From assembly GCA_949106495.1 (NCBI GenBank), contig CARYZD010000005.1, forward strand, positions 71,482-135,481: a stretch of 64,000 bases of DNA, read 5' to 3'. Within the stretch, counting starts at the first letter, position 1, and the number at the start of each line of letters is the position of its first letter. Origin of the DNA: an uncultured Clostridia bacterium (GTDB lineage: Bacteria; Bacillota; Clostridia; TANB77; CAG-465). Below the pieces are notes generated by a model. It was not told where the DNA came from and ran no database searches. It worked only from the letters and a program-made list of their open reading frames with translations. The position numbers and the translations under genes are program-made. This document shows positions 1-9,370 of this stretch, in pieces.

Positions 1-239
1 TCACTGTCTTTTTTAAGTATTAATGGATCTTGAACAAATTTTACACTCTTTCCTTCGAGTGTGGCATATTCTTGTTTATCCATTTTTACCTCTATAGAAG
101 TTTTAAAAAGACTCAAACATCTATAGTCACAAGCATATGTTGTTGCATTTTCTAATGCACTCTTAACATTACTTGTATATATAACTATTATTGCTATTAC
201 AATAATAGCTAAAAAAATTAAAAAATTTAATTTTTTCAT
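1..239 (-). CDS. Membrane-anchored hypothetical protein (C-terminus outside window)
   Basis: The gene starts at the ATG at 237-239 and runs off the left edge, so only the first 79 codons are visible. The product begins MKKLNFLIFL and has one hydrophobic segment over about residues 4-20, which suggests a signal anchor with the rest outside the membrane. An AGGAGAG-type ribosome binding site at about 244-254 supports this start. The visible extracytoplasmic part contains two cysteines (near residues 42 and 46) and no domain I recognise. Confidence 0.6.
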   Translation of the reverse strand, partial: MKKLNFLIFLAIIVIAIIVIYTSNVKSALENATTYACDYRCLSLFKTSIEVKMDKQEYATLEGKSVKFVQDPLILKKDS

Positions 240-344
240 TTTTTCTCTCCTCTTCTTCTAGCATAGTTAGCTAGAAATTAAAATTTTTATTATACTTATA
301 TTTTACCACATTTTACATAATTATTCAATTATTGTCAAAAATAG

Positions 345-382
345 AGGTTGAGAAAAGCCCTATTTAAAAGCTTTTCCAACCT
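345..382 (-). terminator. Terminator after the glycosidase gene
   Basis: On the minus strand the arms AGGTTG-g-AAAAGC and GCTTTTC-t-CAACCT form a stem just past the glycosidase stop codon. It is followed by CTATTTTT, a modest U-tract. Confidence 0.65.
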
Positions 383-388
383 TATTTT

Positions 389-1777
389 CTATTTAACTTG
401 ATCTATTATATTTATATGTTCTTGTGTTCCTATTTTTTCTTTACCGTTTGTCTTTAATCCTTCTAAATTATTACTATACTTCATCTTTAAAATTCTTCTT
501 ACAGATTCATCAATTCTATATTTAGGAATTGAACCATTATTTACTAAATTTTCTATTATATTTACTGCTTCTACAGGATTTAATGGCATTAAAATTATAT
601 CTACACCTGCATTTATACAAAGTTTATATATTTCATCAATACTATAATTATCTGTTAATGCTTTCATATTAACAGCATCAGTAACTCCGACTCCATTATA
701 TCCCATTTCATTTCTTAAAATTCCTGTTACAATATCATATGATAAGGAAGATGGAATATAATTACCTGTAACATTTGGAAGTGCTATATGTGCTACCATT
801 ATAATATCTGCATTATTATTTATAGCTGCTTTAAATGGTAGAAACTCTCTTTGATATAATTCTTCTTTAGTTTTATTTATAACTGGTAATTCAACATGTG
901 AGTCTGTATTTGTATCTCCATGTCCAGGAAAATGTTTATATACTGGAATTATTCCATGTTCTTTAAGCCCCTTTGCCAGAGGTATAGACATATTTATTAC
1001 ATTTTCTGCTGTGTTTCCAAAAGCTCTTGTTCCAATTACTGTATTATTTGGATTTGAGAATATATCTATAACAGGTGCATAATCTAAATTAATACCAAAA
1101 GCACTAAGTTCTTCTGCTATAACTTTTCCAAAATTATATGCTAAACTACTATTATTTGTTTTTCCTAAAGAATACATATCTGGAATGCTTAAAACATTTG
1201 CATCAGGTAACTGTTTTATTCTTTGTACACGTCCTCCTTCTTGGTCTATTCCAATTGTAATTGGTATAGATTCACTATTTTTTATCTTAGAAATAAATTC
1301 TTTAGTATTGGAATATGTACTTATATTATCTGCAAATAATATAAAGCCACCTGGTTTTACTTGTTTTAAAATATTATCTAAATTTTGAGTATAATTAGTT
1401 CCACTATAACTTATTACAAGCATTTGACCTATTTTTTCTCTTAATGACATAGAATTCATTTTACTTTCTATTTTTTGCGATATAGTCTGATAATAATTAT
1501 TATTTTGTACTTGATTTATACTATTACTATGTAAATTATTATTTGTAGTATTATTATTTGAATTTAAAATACTTGAATCTTCGCTTATTTCTTCTTTTAA
1601 TTCGTTTTGTACTAATTCAGCTATTATAACTTCATTAATATCTAGTACTTGTAATAAATTATTGCTTTCAACTTTTAAATTGACCACATTGTTTTTGTTA
1701 AAATATATAATAGTAAATAATATAATAATTAATAGTAATATAATAGAAAAAGATACCATTATTATTCTTTTTTTCAT
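389..1777 (-). CDS. nagZ: Glycoside hydrolase family 3 beta-N-acetylhexosaminidase, membrane-anchored
   Basis: This is a 462-residue family 3 beta-N-acetylhexosaminidase, the enzyme class that removes terminal GlcNAc from muropeptides or cell-wall fragments. A single N-terminal hydrophobic segment (about residues 5-27) and a Ser/Asn-rich linker (about 60-100) suggest the catalytic domain is tethered outside the membrane. Motifs visible are DQEGGRVQR (about 178), the NagZ-type catalytic dyad loop KHFPGHGDTNTDSH (about 282-295), and GVTDAVNMKAL (about 366), whose Asp is the expected nucleophile. The His in the FPGHGDT loop is the family's general acid/base. The start has an AGGAGG site. The symbol reflects family membership; the substrate is not proved. 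Confidence 0.88.
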   Translation of the reverse strand: MKKRIIMVSFSIILLLIIILFTIIYFNKNNVVNLKVESNNLLQVLDINEVIIAELVQNELKEEISEDSSILNSNNNTTNNNLHSNSINQVQNNNYYQTISQKIESKMNSMSLREKIGQMLVISYSGTNYTQNLDNILKQVKPGGFILFADNISTYSNTKEFISKIKNSESIPITIGIDQEGGRVQRIKQLPDANVLSIPDMYSLGKTNNSSLAYNFGKVIAEELSAFGINLDYAPVIDIFSNPNNTVIGTRAFGNTAENVINMSIPLAKGLKEHGIIPVYKHFPGHGDTNTDSHVELPVINKTKEELYQREFLPFKAAINNNADIIMVAHIALPNVTGNYIPSSLSYDIVTGILRNEMGYNGVGVTDAVNMKALTDNYSIDEIYKLCINAGVDIILMPLNPVEAVNIIENLVNNGSIPKYRIDESVRRILKMKYSNNLEGLKTNGKEKIGTQEHINIIDQVK

Positions 1778-1838
1778 AATTGCCTCCTAAATTATAATTA
1801 TATTATTTGCTGTTAAGTATAATTTTTTCACTAAATAT

Positions 1839-1871
1839 AAAAAAGAAACTAGTATTTATTTAACTAGTTTC
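1839..1871 (-). terminator. Terminator of the 1856-2815 gene, with its stop codon in the loop
   Basis: A perfect 9-bp stem, GAAACTAGT against ACTAGTTTC, is followed on the minus strand by TTTTTT. The TAA of the gene lies in the hairpin loop. Confidence 0.8.
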
Positions 1872-2815
1872 CATTCTATTCCATCTTCTGAATTATACTT
1901 TATTTTATTTCCATCATAGTCTATTGCTTTAAATTCATATATACCATTATTTAAATATGGTACATCTTCTATTTCTTGAACAAATATATCTTCTGGAATT
2001 TCAATTTTAGTTTCAATAAAATTTTCTCCTTTATTCTCACTTACAAGTAATATACTATTTTGACTACCATAAGAAATAATTCCCATATTATTAATATATA
2101 TTTTTCCATTTATTTCAGTAAATTTTGCACCATTATTTACTAAAAATTTTTCAATTTTGCATTTCCATGTTTTACCACCGTCTTGTGTAGAAACAACTCT
2201 AATAACTGTTTTTTGCCCTAATGAATTACCCATATATTCAATTCCTACTAATTCTTCATAATATTGAACTTTAAGTAATAAGTTAGATAAATTTACTTTT
2301 ATTTCTTCTGGTTCTTCTTTATATGTAGTATTACTACTAGAATAACTGCTATAATCTTTTTCTCCTTTATATCTAGTAGCTATTTTTTCTCTTACAAATA
2401 TATTTTTATATTTATAATAATTTCTCTCTCCTGCACCTAAAAATTCTTTTTCATATACCTCTACAATCTTTACATTATTTTTATCCACAAATATTGTTTC
2501 TTCAAGGTACCAATATTTGCATAAAATATAAATAACTACACAAAAGATAAAAAAACATACACTTATTATTGTATTTCTTTCTAGATTTTTTATATTATCA
2601 TCTTTATGAACCTCATATATTATTTGTGCTATTCCAATTACTACACTTGAATATCCTACAATACTTACAGCTATCTGAAACCATATTAAAAATTCATATC
2701 CTAAGTCATTTACAACATTTGAAAGTGTTGAAAAAAACAGTAAATATAAAAGAGAATAAAATAACACATATTTATATATTTTAAATTTCTTTTCATTTAA
2801 TTTTTGTTGACTCAT
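1856..2815 (-). CDS. Membrane protein with extracytoplasmic Asp-box (BNR-like) domain
   Basis: The product is 319 residues from the ATG at 2815. I prefer this start to the in-frame ATG at 2836 because AGAAGGG lies 5 nt upstream of it. The N-terminal part has three predicted transmembrane segments (about residues 12-30, 35-60 and 70-92). The C-terminal domain carries three Asp-box-like turns, STQDGGKTW, SENKGENF and NSEDGIEW. Asp boxes mark beta-propeller blades of the sialidase/BNR or photosystem-assembly (Ycf48) type, but only part of a propeller seems present. No catalytic function can be assigned. Confidence 0.75.
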   Translation of the reverse strand: MSQQKLNEKKFKIYKYVLFYSLLYLLFFSTLSNVVNDLGYEFLIWFQIAVSIVGYSSVVIGIAQIIYEVHKDDNIKNLERNTIISVCFFIFCVVIYILCKYWYLEETIFVDKNNVKIVEVYEKEFLGAGERNYYKYKNIFVREKIATRYKGEKDYSSYSSSNTTYKEEPEEIKVNLSNLLLKVQYYEELVGIEYMGNSLGQKTVIRVVSTQDGGKTWKCKIEKFLVNNGAKFTEINGKIYINNMGIISYGSQNSILLVSENKGENFIETKIEIPEDIFVQEIEDVPYLNNGIYEFKAIDYDGNKIKYNSEDGIEWKLVK

Positions 2816-2867
2816 ATTTTTCCCTTCTAAATTCATATTTAATTATATCATGGTTTGCAAATAAAGT

Positions 2868-2913
2868 AAAAAAATAATCTCTAAAACATTGAAAAATCAA
2901 TACTTTAGAGATT
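2868..2913 (-). terminator. Terminator after the tRNA-His/tRNA-Gln pair
   Basis: On the minus strand AATCTCTAAA and TTTAGAGATT pair, with inner ATTGA/TCAAT pairing, and the stem is followed by an ATTTTTTT tract. It lies directly after the CCA of tRNA-Gln. Confidence 0.75.
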
Positions 2914-2918
2914 TTGCT

Positions 2919-2993
2919 TGGCTGGGCTGGCTGGATTCGAACCAGCGCATGCTAGAGTCAAAGTCTAGTGCCTTACCGCTTGGCGACAGCCCA
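2919..2993 (-). tRNA. tRNA-Gln (anticodon TTG)
   Basis: This is a 75-nt cloverleaf with acceptor arms TGGGCTG and CAGCCCA, discriminator G and an encoded CCA. The T arm contains GGTTCGAATCC. The anticodon loop is CTTTGAC, giving TTG, which reads CAA. It lies 15 nt downstream of tRNA-His and is probably cotranscribed with it. Confidence 0.95.
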
Positions 2994-3008
2994 ATGTATA
3001 AAAAGTAC

Positions 3009-3085
3009 TGGGGTGAATAGTGGGACTTGAACCCACGACATCCAGTGCCACAAACTGGCGCTCTACCAACTGAACTATATCCACC
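3009..3085 (-). tRNA. tRNA-His (anticodon GTG)
   Basis: Acceptor arms GTGGATA and TATTCAC pair with one G-U. A 5' extra G (the -1 G typical of tRNA-His) faces discriminator C, and CCA is encoded. The anticodon loop TTGTGGC gives GTG. The T arm is GTGGGTTCAAGTCCCAC. Confidence 0.95.
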
Positions 3086-3159
3086 ATTCAGGTACTTTTC
3101 CATTATAATATTTTTTTTACTATTTGTCAATATTTTGTGCAAAAATTTCCAAAAAATAC

Positions 3160-3798
3160 TTAATACTCCACAATTATTTTATAAATTGGTCCAAATGGAG
3201 AAAATTTCTTTTCATATTCTGTTTCTATATTAAATACATCTGTTTTATGCAAATCTAAATATACTTCAATAAATTTTAGACCATAATTTTGCATACTAAC
3301 CAAACTATATTCAAATAGTCCTCTATTATCTGTTTTAAATTCTATTTGTCCATTTTCTTTTAATACTTTTTTATATTCATCTAAAAACTTAAAGCTTGTC
3401 AATCTTCTTTTAGCATGTTTTTTCTTTGGCCATGGGTCACTAAAATTCAAATATATTTTTTCTATTTGATGTGTCTCAAATATAGTAGATAATTCTATTG
3501 CATCAACTGACATAAAGTAAAGATTATCTAATTTAATATTATTGTCTTCTTCATATCTCCTTAACTTTTTAACTGCAAGCGCTAAAACAGGAGGAGATAA
3601 TTCTATTCCTATATAAATATTATCTCTATCTAGTTCTGCAAGTCTAGTAATAAAATCTCCCTTTCCCATTCCTATTTCTAAATATATTTTTTTACCTTTA
3701 TTATTAGATATTATATTTTGTATTATTTCTTTGTCTTTAATGTATCTATCAAACTCATTCATTTGCTCAATCGCTTTTGGATTAAATCTTGTTCTCAT
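3160..3798 (-). CDS. trmB: tRNA (guanine-N7-)-methyltransferase
   Basis: This 212-residue SAM-dependent enzyme makes m7G46 in the variable loop of tRNAs. The SAM-binding motif EIGMGKGDF is near residue 41 and the family-specific NFSDPWPKKKHAKRR block near residue 125. Length matches the bacterial TrmB family. The start has an AAGGAG site 7 nt upstream. It lies just downstream of an unknown membrane protein on the same strand and upstream of the two tRNA genes. Confidence 0.95.
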   Translation of the reverse strand: MRTRFNPKAIEQMNEFDRYIKDKEIIQNIISNNKGKKIYLEIGMGKGDFITRLAELDRDNIYIGIELSPPVLALAVKKLRRYEEDNNIKLDNLYFMSVDAIELSTIFETHQIEKIYLNFSDPWPKKKHAKRRLTSFKFLDEYKKVLKENGQIEFKTDNRGLFEYSLVSMQNYGLKFIEVYLDLHKTDVFNIETEYEKKFSPFGPIYKIIVEY

Positions 3799-3809
3799 TG
3801 TTTATCTCC

Positions 3810-4535
3810 TTAAATCATAGCAATTAAAATTCCAACAAATTGAATAACAAAAGCTACTGCACCTAAAGCAACAAAATTTAAAAGTGGTATTTTTACATTA
3901 CATTCTTCTATTTTCTTAGCCTTATCTTCCATTTTTTTATTTAAACTATTAATCTTTTCTTCATCTTTTCTAATTTCATATAGTTGCATTTTTATATCAT
4001 TCATTCCAAAATCTGAATGATGATAATATTTATTTTTCTTTGTAGATAATCTACAATAATATAATCCTACAGCTATACATAGTGTTACACCTATAAGCTG
4101 AATTAATCCACCAATAAACAATGTAGGCATAAAGCTACTACCTAGTGCATATCTTATTGCTAAATTATTAACACACATAATTGCTTGTGCGACTCCAATT
4201 ATAGATAAAAAGCAATATGGTGTTATACCAGCTATTATTATTACTAAATCAAGTAAAGCATTTTCTTTTAAACTTGATATAAATCCTGATGCAGTAACAC
4301 CTTCTGCAAGTGAAAAATTACCATTTCTTATAGAAGAAAAACTTGTATAAAACGAAATAAGATATAATAATACAGATATTACTAAAATAATAATATGCAT
4401 CTTTTTTAATCTTTGATTATAAAAATCTATAATTTCCATTTTTATATCTTTATTTCCTTGAATTTTGACTTTAAACTTTGTCCCTTCTTTTTTTGACTTA
4501 TTGGAATTAGTATCTTTTTTTACCTTAGATTCCAT
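3810..4535 (-). CDS. Four-helix membrane protein of unknown function
   Basis: The 241-residue product has a Lys-rich cytoplasmic N-terminus, then hydrophobic segments at about residues 46-64, 93-120, 133-158 and 218-240. A charged, probably coiled-coil stretch (about 172-210, with many Lys and Glu) precedes the last segment. The topology resembles small SpoIIM/DUF95-like proteins, but I see no motif that proves kinship. It lies between rnr and trmB with short gaps (12 and 11 nt), so it is probably cotranscribed with them. Confidence 0.7.
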   Translation of the reverse strand: MESKVKKDTNSNKSKKEGTKFKVKIQGNKDIKMEIIDFYNQRLKKMHIIILVISVLLYLISFYTSFSSIRNGNFSLAEGVTASGFISSLKENALLDLVIIIAGITPYCFLSIIGVAQAIMCVNNLAIRYALGSSFMPTLFIGGLIQLIGVTLCIAVGLYYCRLSTKKNKYYHHSDFGMNDIKMQLYEIRKDEEKINSLNKKMEDKAKKIEECNVKIPLLNFVALGAVAFVIQFVGILIAMI

Positions 4536-4547
4536 ATTACCACCCCT

Positions 4548-6704
4548 TTATATTATTTCAAAATCTATTTGTTTTGTTAAAACATCTGATTTTATTAACC
4601 TTGCTTTTACTTTATCTCCTATCTTATATTTTTTAGAAGTCCTTTTCCCTATTAGCATTCTTGAAGACTCATCATAAAGAAAATAATCTCCTGGTATGTC
4701 ATTAAAAGATACAAAGCCTTCAATTGTATTTTCTAGTTTAATAAATATACCAAATGATGTAATTGAACATACTGTAGCATTAAATTCTTGACCAATAAAA
4801 TCTCTCATATATATTGCCGAATATAAGCTATCAAAATCTCTTTCAATCTTAGTAGAATTTTTCTCCATTTCAGATGAACTTTTAGCATAGTCTTCAGCTT
4901 GTTTTTCATATCTTAATAGTTCATTCTTTTTAAATACTAACTTATTATCTATTGCCTTAGATATAATTCTATGTATAAATAAATCTGGATATCTTCTTAT
5001 TGGTGAAGTAAAATGACAATAATATTTAGCATTAAGTCCAAAATGTCCTAAACATTCATTACTATACTTAGCAAGTTTTAATGACCTAAGCATATATGTT
5101 GATATTATATCTTTATCCTCATCTTTTTCAAATTTATTTAATATATCTGATAACGCTTTTGGATGAACATCCTTTATACCTTTTATTCTTAATTTATAAT
5201 TTGATAAAATCAAATTTAAATCTCTTAACTTCTCTTCATCTGGTTTTTCATGTATACGATAAATAAATGGTAATTCTAAATAATAATATTTTTCTGCAAC
5301 AATCATATTTGTAACTAACATAAACTCTTCTATTATTTGGTTTGCAAAAGTTATTGGATATGGTTCAATTTTTACTACATCTTCATTATCATCTAAAACA
5401 ATATGAGTTTCAGGAATATTAAAATTAATACAACCTTCTTTTGTTCTCTTCTCATTTAATATTTTAGCTAATTCTTCCATTAAAAGCAAGTCTTCTTTAT
5501 ACATTCCATATTCTTTAGTAAGTTCTTCATCTTCCTGATTTGAAATTACTTTATATACTTTATTATATGACATTTTCTTAGTTACTTTTATTACAGCTTT
5601 AAATACTTCTGAGCTTAAAACTTCTCCATTTTTAGATATTATCATATCCACTGCAAGAGAAAGTCTTTCCTCACCTGCATTTAAACTACAAATACCGTTG
5701 GATAATTCTTTAGGAAGCATTGGTATAACTTTTCCTGGAATATATATACTAGTTCCCCTAGCTATTGCCTCTTTATCTAAAGCTGTCTTTTCTCTTACAT
5801 AATGGCTTACATCTGCAATATATACTGAAAGTATATAATCTCCATTATCCTTTTTCTTAACAGAAACAGCATCATCTAAATCTTTTGCATCTGAAGAATC
5901 TATTGTATATACTCGCTCTTTAGTTCTATCTACTCTGTTTATCTTTTCTTCATTTAATACCATATGAGGAATATGTTTTAATTCTTCTTGTATATTTTGG
6001 TTAAATGTTTCCATTTTATCTAAATCATATGATACATATAATGATTTTGCATCAATATGGGCATCTTTTGAATCTCCAATAATTTTTTCTATCTTTCCTT
6101 CTGCTTTATTATTTTCTGTAGGATATTTTGTAATTAATACCTGTACCACTTGCCCTGTTTTATAATTTTGTGAATTCTTTTTAGAAATATATATATCATT
6201 AATACTATCATCTATTGGTATTACAAAACCAAAATTTTTAGATTTAGAAAATCTTCCTATTACAGAAGTAGTATTTCTTTTTAATACCTTTACAACTTTT
6301 CCTTCTCTACTTTTTCCCGAATTATTAATTACCTCAACTAAAATTTCATCTTCATCCATTGCACCATTTGAATTTCTAGAAGATATATATACATCTTCTC
6401 CATATTCTACAAGACCAAAGCCAAATCCAGATGATTTTGCTTGATACTTACATTTAATTAAATGTGATTTAGAATATGGTACATATCTTTTACTATCATC
6501 TATATAAAAGATTCCTTCTTTTTCTAATTCATCAAGTATTTTATCTAGTTGCTTAACATCTGCTTGTGGAATAGCAAATAGTGCAATAATTTGCTTTTTA
6601 GTTGCAAGTTCATAATCACTACTTAAAAAGAAGGAAGTTAATACTTCCTTCCTTGTAGTATATTTATCTTTTTGAATTTTATTAACTATCTTTTTACTCT
6701 TCAT
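4548..6704 (-). CDS. rnr: Ribonuclease R (3'-5' exoribonuclease)
   Basis: This 718-residue RNase II/R family enzyme degrades structured RNA processively. The N-terminus has a winged-helix-like region (about 1-65) and cold-shock OB domains (about 70-220). The RNB catalytic domain holds the metal-binding Asp cluster DSSDAKDLDDAV (about 270). The FTSPIRRYPDLFIHR block (about 565) is diagnostic, and a C-terminal S1 domain (about 635-718) contains SITSFGIFIKLE. It follows secG by 14 nt, the usual secG-rnr order in Firmicutes, but smpB is not next. Confidence 0.96.
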   Translation of the reverse strand: MKSKKIVNKIQKDKYTTRKEVLTSFFLSSDYELATKKQIIALFAIPQADVKQLDKILDELEKEGIFYIDDSKRYVPYSKSHLIKCKYQAKSSGFGFGLVEYGEDVYISSRNSNGAMDEDEILVEVINNSGKSREGKVVKVLKRNTTSVIGRFSKSKNFGFVIPIDDSINDIYISKKNSQNYKTGQVVQVLITKYPTENNKAEGKIEKIIGDSKDAHIDAKSLYVSYDLDKMETFNQNIQEELKHIPHMVLNEEKINRVDRTKERVYTIDSSDAKDLDDAVSVKKKDNGDYILSVYIADVSHYVREKTALDKEAIARGTSIYIPGKVIPMLPKELSNGICSLNAGEERLSLAVDMIISKNGEVLSSEVFKAVIKVTKKMSYNKVYKVISNQEDEELTKEYGMYKEDLLLMEELAKILNEKRTKEGCINFNIPETHIVLDDNEDVVKIEPYPITFANQIIEEFMLVTNMIVAEKYYYLELPFIYRIHEKPDEEKLRDLNLILSNYKLRIKGIKDVHPKALSDILNKFEKDEDKDIISTYMLRSLKLAKYSNECLGHFGLNAKYYCHFTSPIRRYPDLFIHRIISKAIDNKLVFKKNELLRYEKQAEDYAKSSSEMEKNSTKIERDFDSLYSAIYMRDFIGQEFNATVCSITSFGIFIKLENTIEGFVSFNDIPGDYFLYDESSRMLIGKRTSKKYKIGDKVKARLIKSDVLTKQIDFEII

Positions 6705-6718
6705 ATAATCCTTTACCT

Positions 6719-6955
6719 TTATTTAATTATTGAAAATGTTGTAGCAAAGCATAATATACCAAAAATTATAGCTAAAACAACTGTTATTTTAGATAATTTT
6801 CCATCTAAAGTTTTTGACTTGTTTGAACCATAAAAAGTATTGTTTCCTGTAACAGCTGATTGTTGATCTTTACTTGATTGTAGCATTACAACTATTGTAA
6901 GAACTATACCAACTAATATTGTAGCTATTGCTAATGTCCAATCTATCCAACCCAT
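6719..6955 (-). CDS. secG: Preprotein translocase subunit SecG
   Basis: The 78-residue product has two hydrophobic segments (about 7-25 and 57-76) flanking the conserved polar loop with LQSSKDQQSA and LDGKLSKIT, the SecG pattern of G-F/Y-G then a short basic turn. SecG is an accessory subunit of the SecYEG channel. An AGGAGG site precedes the start. It sits immediately upstream of rnr. Confidence 0.93.
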   Translation of the reverse strand: MGWIDWTLAIATILVGIVLTIVVMLQSSKDQQSAVTGNNTFYGSNKSKTLDGKLSKITVVLAIIFGILCFATTFSIIK

Positions 6956-7020
6956 ATTGTATTCCTCCTAATTAAAACATGTCTTGTTTACTTGGATATT
7001 ATAACATAAAAAATTACAAA

Positions 7021-9000
7021 TTACAAGTTAATATATTCGTTTTCTTCTACAGTATCGAGTATATTATATATTTTGCTACTATTTATTATATTATTCACAT
7101 AAACATACTTAATATATACATCATTTAATGATTTTTTATATACTTCTATTGCATATTCATTTTTACTATGAAATTCTTTAAGTTTATTTATTTCTTTAAT
7201 CATATCCTCTAAGTATAATTCATATCCATTTTTTATATTATCTTTATAATTAATAATAACCAATTCATCTAAATACTTATACACATAATACACATAATCT
7301 TCAATTGTATATTTATTATTTTTTTCATATTTAATCTCATTTAGAATATTATTATATATTTTATTTATTATTTCATATTTTTTATTAGTATTATCTATTC
7401 CATATATATCTTCTTTTATTTCTAAAATACTTACATAAGTATTACATGCAGTAGTATAGTCTCTAATATATTCTAAATCATATGGATCATATTTTAATGC
7501 CAACTCGCATTTATTTATTACTTTTTCCTGCTTCTCTAATGAATTATTTAAATTATCTACTTCAAATGGAAAAATGAAAAATGCTACTACCTGCATAGAT
7601 AATAATATAAATACTAAAATAAAAATTACTATATTAATTATCTTGTATGCTTTTTTACACTCTTCTTCATCTATTTTAATCATCGCCATAATAATTGCAA
7701 ACACATAAAGCATAAATGTATATGTTAAGAATACATCAAATGTGGCAAAAATTATCAAAGTAACAAACATAATTAAATAATTTTTATTTTGAGCTTTTTT
7801 TATTAAATAACAAATTAATATAAGTATTGAAGTTATTCCAATCAGTCCACCCTCAAGAAATACTTGAATAAAAAAGCTATGTGTTTCAAGTGATATATAT
7901 TGCATATCTTGTACTGTTTCATACATTGTTCTAAAAGCATTTCCACCCATACCAAATATTGCATTTAATGGAGAACTAAAAATTAGTTTTAGTGCATCCT
8001 TATAATATGTAAATCTTAGTTTAGTACTATCAAAGTTATTAAAATATTCTATAATTCTATCAAATATACTAGCATAATTATTAGTACTGTTTATATATAA
8101 AATTCCAAGTAAAATAAATAATATACAACCAAAATAAAATTTAAATTTACTATTTTTACTAACTAAATTTATTTTAAAATAAATGTAAAATGCTGTAATA
8201 ATTAATGCTATTAAAATTATAAATATACCATGTATTTCTGTTAAGGAAGCAACAACAAGTGAATATACAATGCAAAATAAAATATCTATTATATTTTTAT
8301 ATTTTTTATTAATTATACATATACAAATTGTTGATACAATATATAATAATAATGCCATTTTAGATTGTGTAATTAACATTATAATAGTAAAAAATACAAT
8401 TGATACATAGTTAATTATTTTATTTTTTTTCTTAATTTCTTTATTTTCAAATAATTTATTAATTACATAAAGAGATGATATCACACAAAGTATAGCAAGT
8501 AAATTAGAATATTGAAATATACTTCCAATTCTTGTACTTTCTTCTTGTATATATCCCCCACCTAAAAATTTAAGAGGCATTTCAAATATCTTATATGACA
8601 TTTCATCTAGTGCAAAAATACCACAGATAATAGTAAAAACACATAAAGCTTTAATATACTTTTCTTTATTTTCTGAATTAGAAATTATAATATATACTAA
8701 ATACATGCTATAAATTCTACTTGCTATATTAATTGCGCCAGATATAGTAGCTGTATTTTGAATAAATAAAGGAATAAAATATGATATTATAAGCATTAAA
8801 AAAGATGTACCAATAAATTTATTTAATTTTATTCTTCCTTGACTAAATATATAATATAATATTGATATTAGTTGTATAATATATATTCCTATTAAACTAT
8901 CTTCTTTATAATATCCACCTTTTCTTATTCCAATAAAAAACATTATAAATATTAATATATATTCTAATATATTTTTTATTTTCTTATGATTTATATTCAT
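7021..9000 (-). CDS. O-antigen ligase/polymerase-like membrane protein with C-terminal helical domain
   Basis: The 659-residue product has about a dozen hydrophobic segments over residues 10-480. Around 330-370 comes a large extracytoplasmic loop with FGMGGNAFRTMYE and ETHSFFIQVFLEGGLIG, the pattern of the Wzy_C/O-antigen ligase superfamily (conserved His in a xxHSxxx-E-GxxG motif). The last ~180 residues are soluble, alternating Tyr/Asn/Glu helices that resemble TPR-like repeats. It probably joins or polymerises a surface glycan; the substrate is unknown. It appears to be a single-gene unit with GAGGT before its start. Confidence 0.82.
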   Translation of the reverse strand: MNINHKKIKNILEYILIFIMFFIGIRKGGYYKEDSLIGIYIIQLISILYYIFSQGRIKLNKFIGTSFLMLIISYFIPLFIQNTATISGAINIASRIYSMYLVYIIISNSENKEKYIKALCVFTIICGIFALDEMSYKIFEMPLKFLGGGYIQEESTRIGSIFQYSNLLAILCVISSLYVINKLFENKEIKKKNKIINYVSIVFFTIIMLITQSKMALLLYIVSTICICIINKKYKNIIDILFCIVYSLVVASLTEIHGIFIILIALIITAFYIYFKINLVSKNSKFKFYFGCILFILLGILYINSTNNYASIFDRIIEYFNNFDSTKLRFTYYKDALKLIFSSPLNAIFGMGGNAFRTMYETVQDMQYISLETHSFFIQVFLEGGLIGITSILILICYLIKKAQNKNYLIMFVTLIIFATFDVFLTYTFMLYVFAIIMAMIKIDEEECKKAYKIINIVIFILVFILLSMQVVAFFIFPFEVDNLNNSLEKQEKVINKCELALKYDPYDLEYIRDYTTACNTYVSILEIKEDIYGIDNTNKKYEIINKIYNNILNEIKYEKNNKYTIEDYVYYVYKYLDELVIINYKDNIKNGYELYLEDMIKEINKLKEFHSKNEYAIEVYKKSLNDVYIKYVYVNNIINSSKIYNILDTVEENEYINL

Positions 9001-9068
9001 TAGCCTACCTCGTTAAGAAAATTATATATTATTTATACTAAATTTACAAGAAAAAAGAGTAGCCAATG

Positions 9069-9248
9069 CTACTCTTCATCTAAATTATTAAGACCATATT
9101 CTATTAATTGATTAACTATATTATTGATAGATATTCCATTTTTTTCTGATATCAAAGAAATTTTATCAAATGTATTTCCACTCATTCTTATAGTTCTAGC
9201 AATACTATCTTTTGTTTTATTATTTACAACTATTTTTAACTTTCCCAT
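9069..9248 (-). CDS. Small ribbon-helix-helix DNA-binding protein
   Basis: The 59-residue protein has an N-terminal beta strand with the pattern SIARTIRMSGNTFDKI followed by two helices (EKNGISINNIVNQLIEYGL), as in Arc/CopG/MetJ-type ribbon-helix-helix repressors. I chose the ATG at 9246-9248 because AGGTGAT lies 4 nt upstream; a GTG 9 nt earlier lies inside that ribosome binding site. It is divergent from a 49-residue membrane peptide gene. The 120-bp gap between them contains a tandem 11-bp repeat that is a good operator candidate. Confidence 0.82.
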   Translation of the reverse strand: MGKLKIVVNNKTKDSIARTIRMSGNTFDKISLISEKNGISINNIVNQLIEYGLNNLDEE

Positions 9249-9300
9249 AATTATCACCTATACTTATTATAAGTAGTTTTCAGGATAATATAAGCACATA

Positions 9301-9322
9301 TTTAGGTATACTTTAGGTGTAC
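9301..9322. promoter_or_regulatory. Tandem 11-bp direct repeat, candidate operator
   Basis: TTTAGGTATAC is followed immediately by TTTAGGTGTAC, ten of eleven bases identical and one helical turn apart. The repeat lies between the divergent ribbon-helix-helix gene and the small membrane peptide gene. Proteins of that fold typically bind adjacent short repeats cooperatively. The second copy overlaps a possible -35 element. Binding is inferred. Confidence 0.6.
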
Positions 9323-9346
9323 AAATGTGTTTTTTGGTGTTATACT
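9318..9346 (+). promoter_or_regulatory. Promoter of the small membrane peptide gene
   Basis: A TATACT -10 box (9341-9346) and a weak TGTACA -35 (9318-9323) are separated by 17 bp. The -35 lies within the second copy of the tandem repeat, so a bound repressor would block it. Confidence 0.55.
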
Positions 9347-9370
9347 ATAAATATATGGAGGTTATAAGCT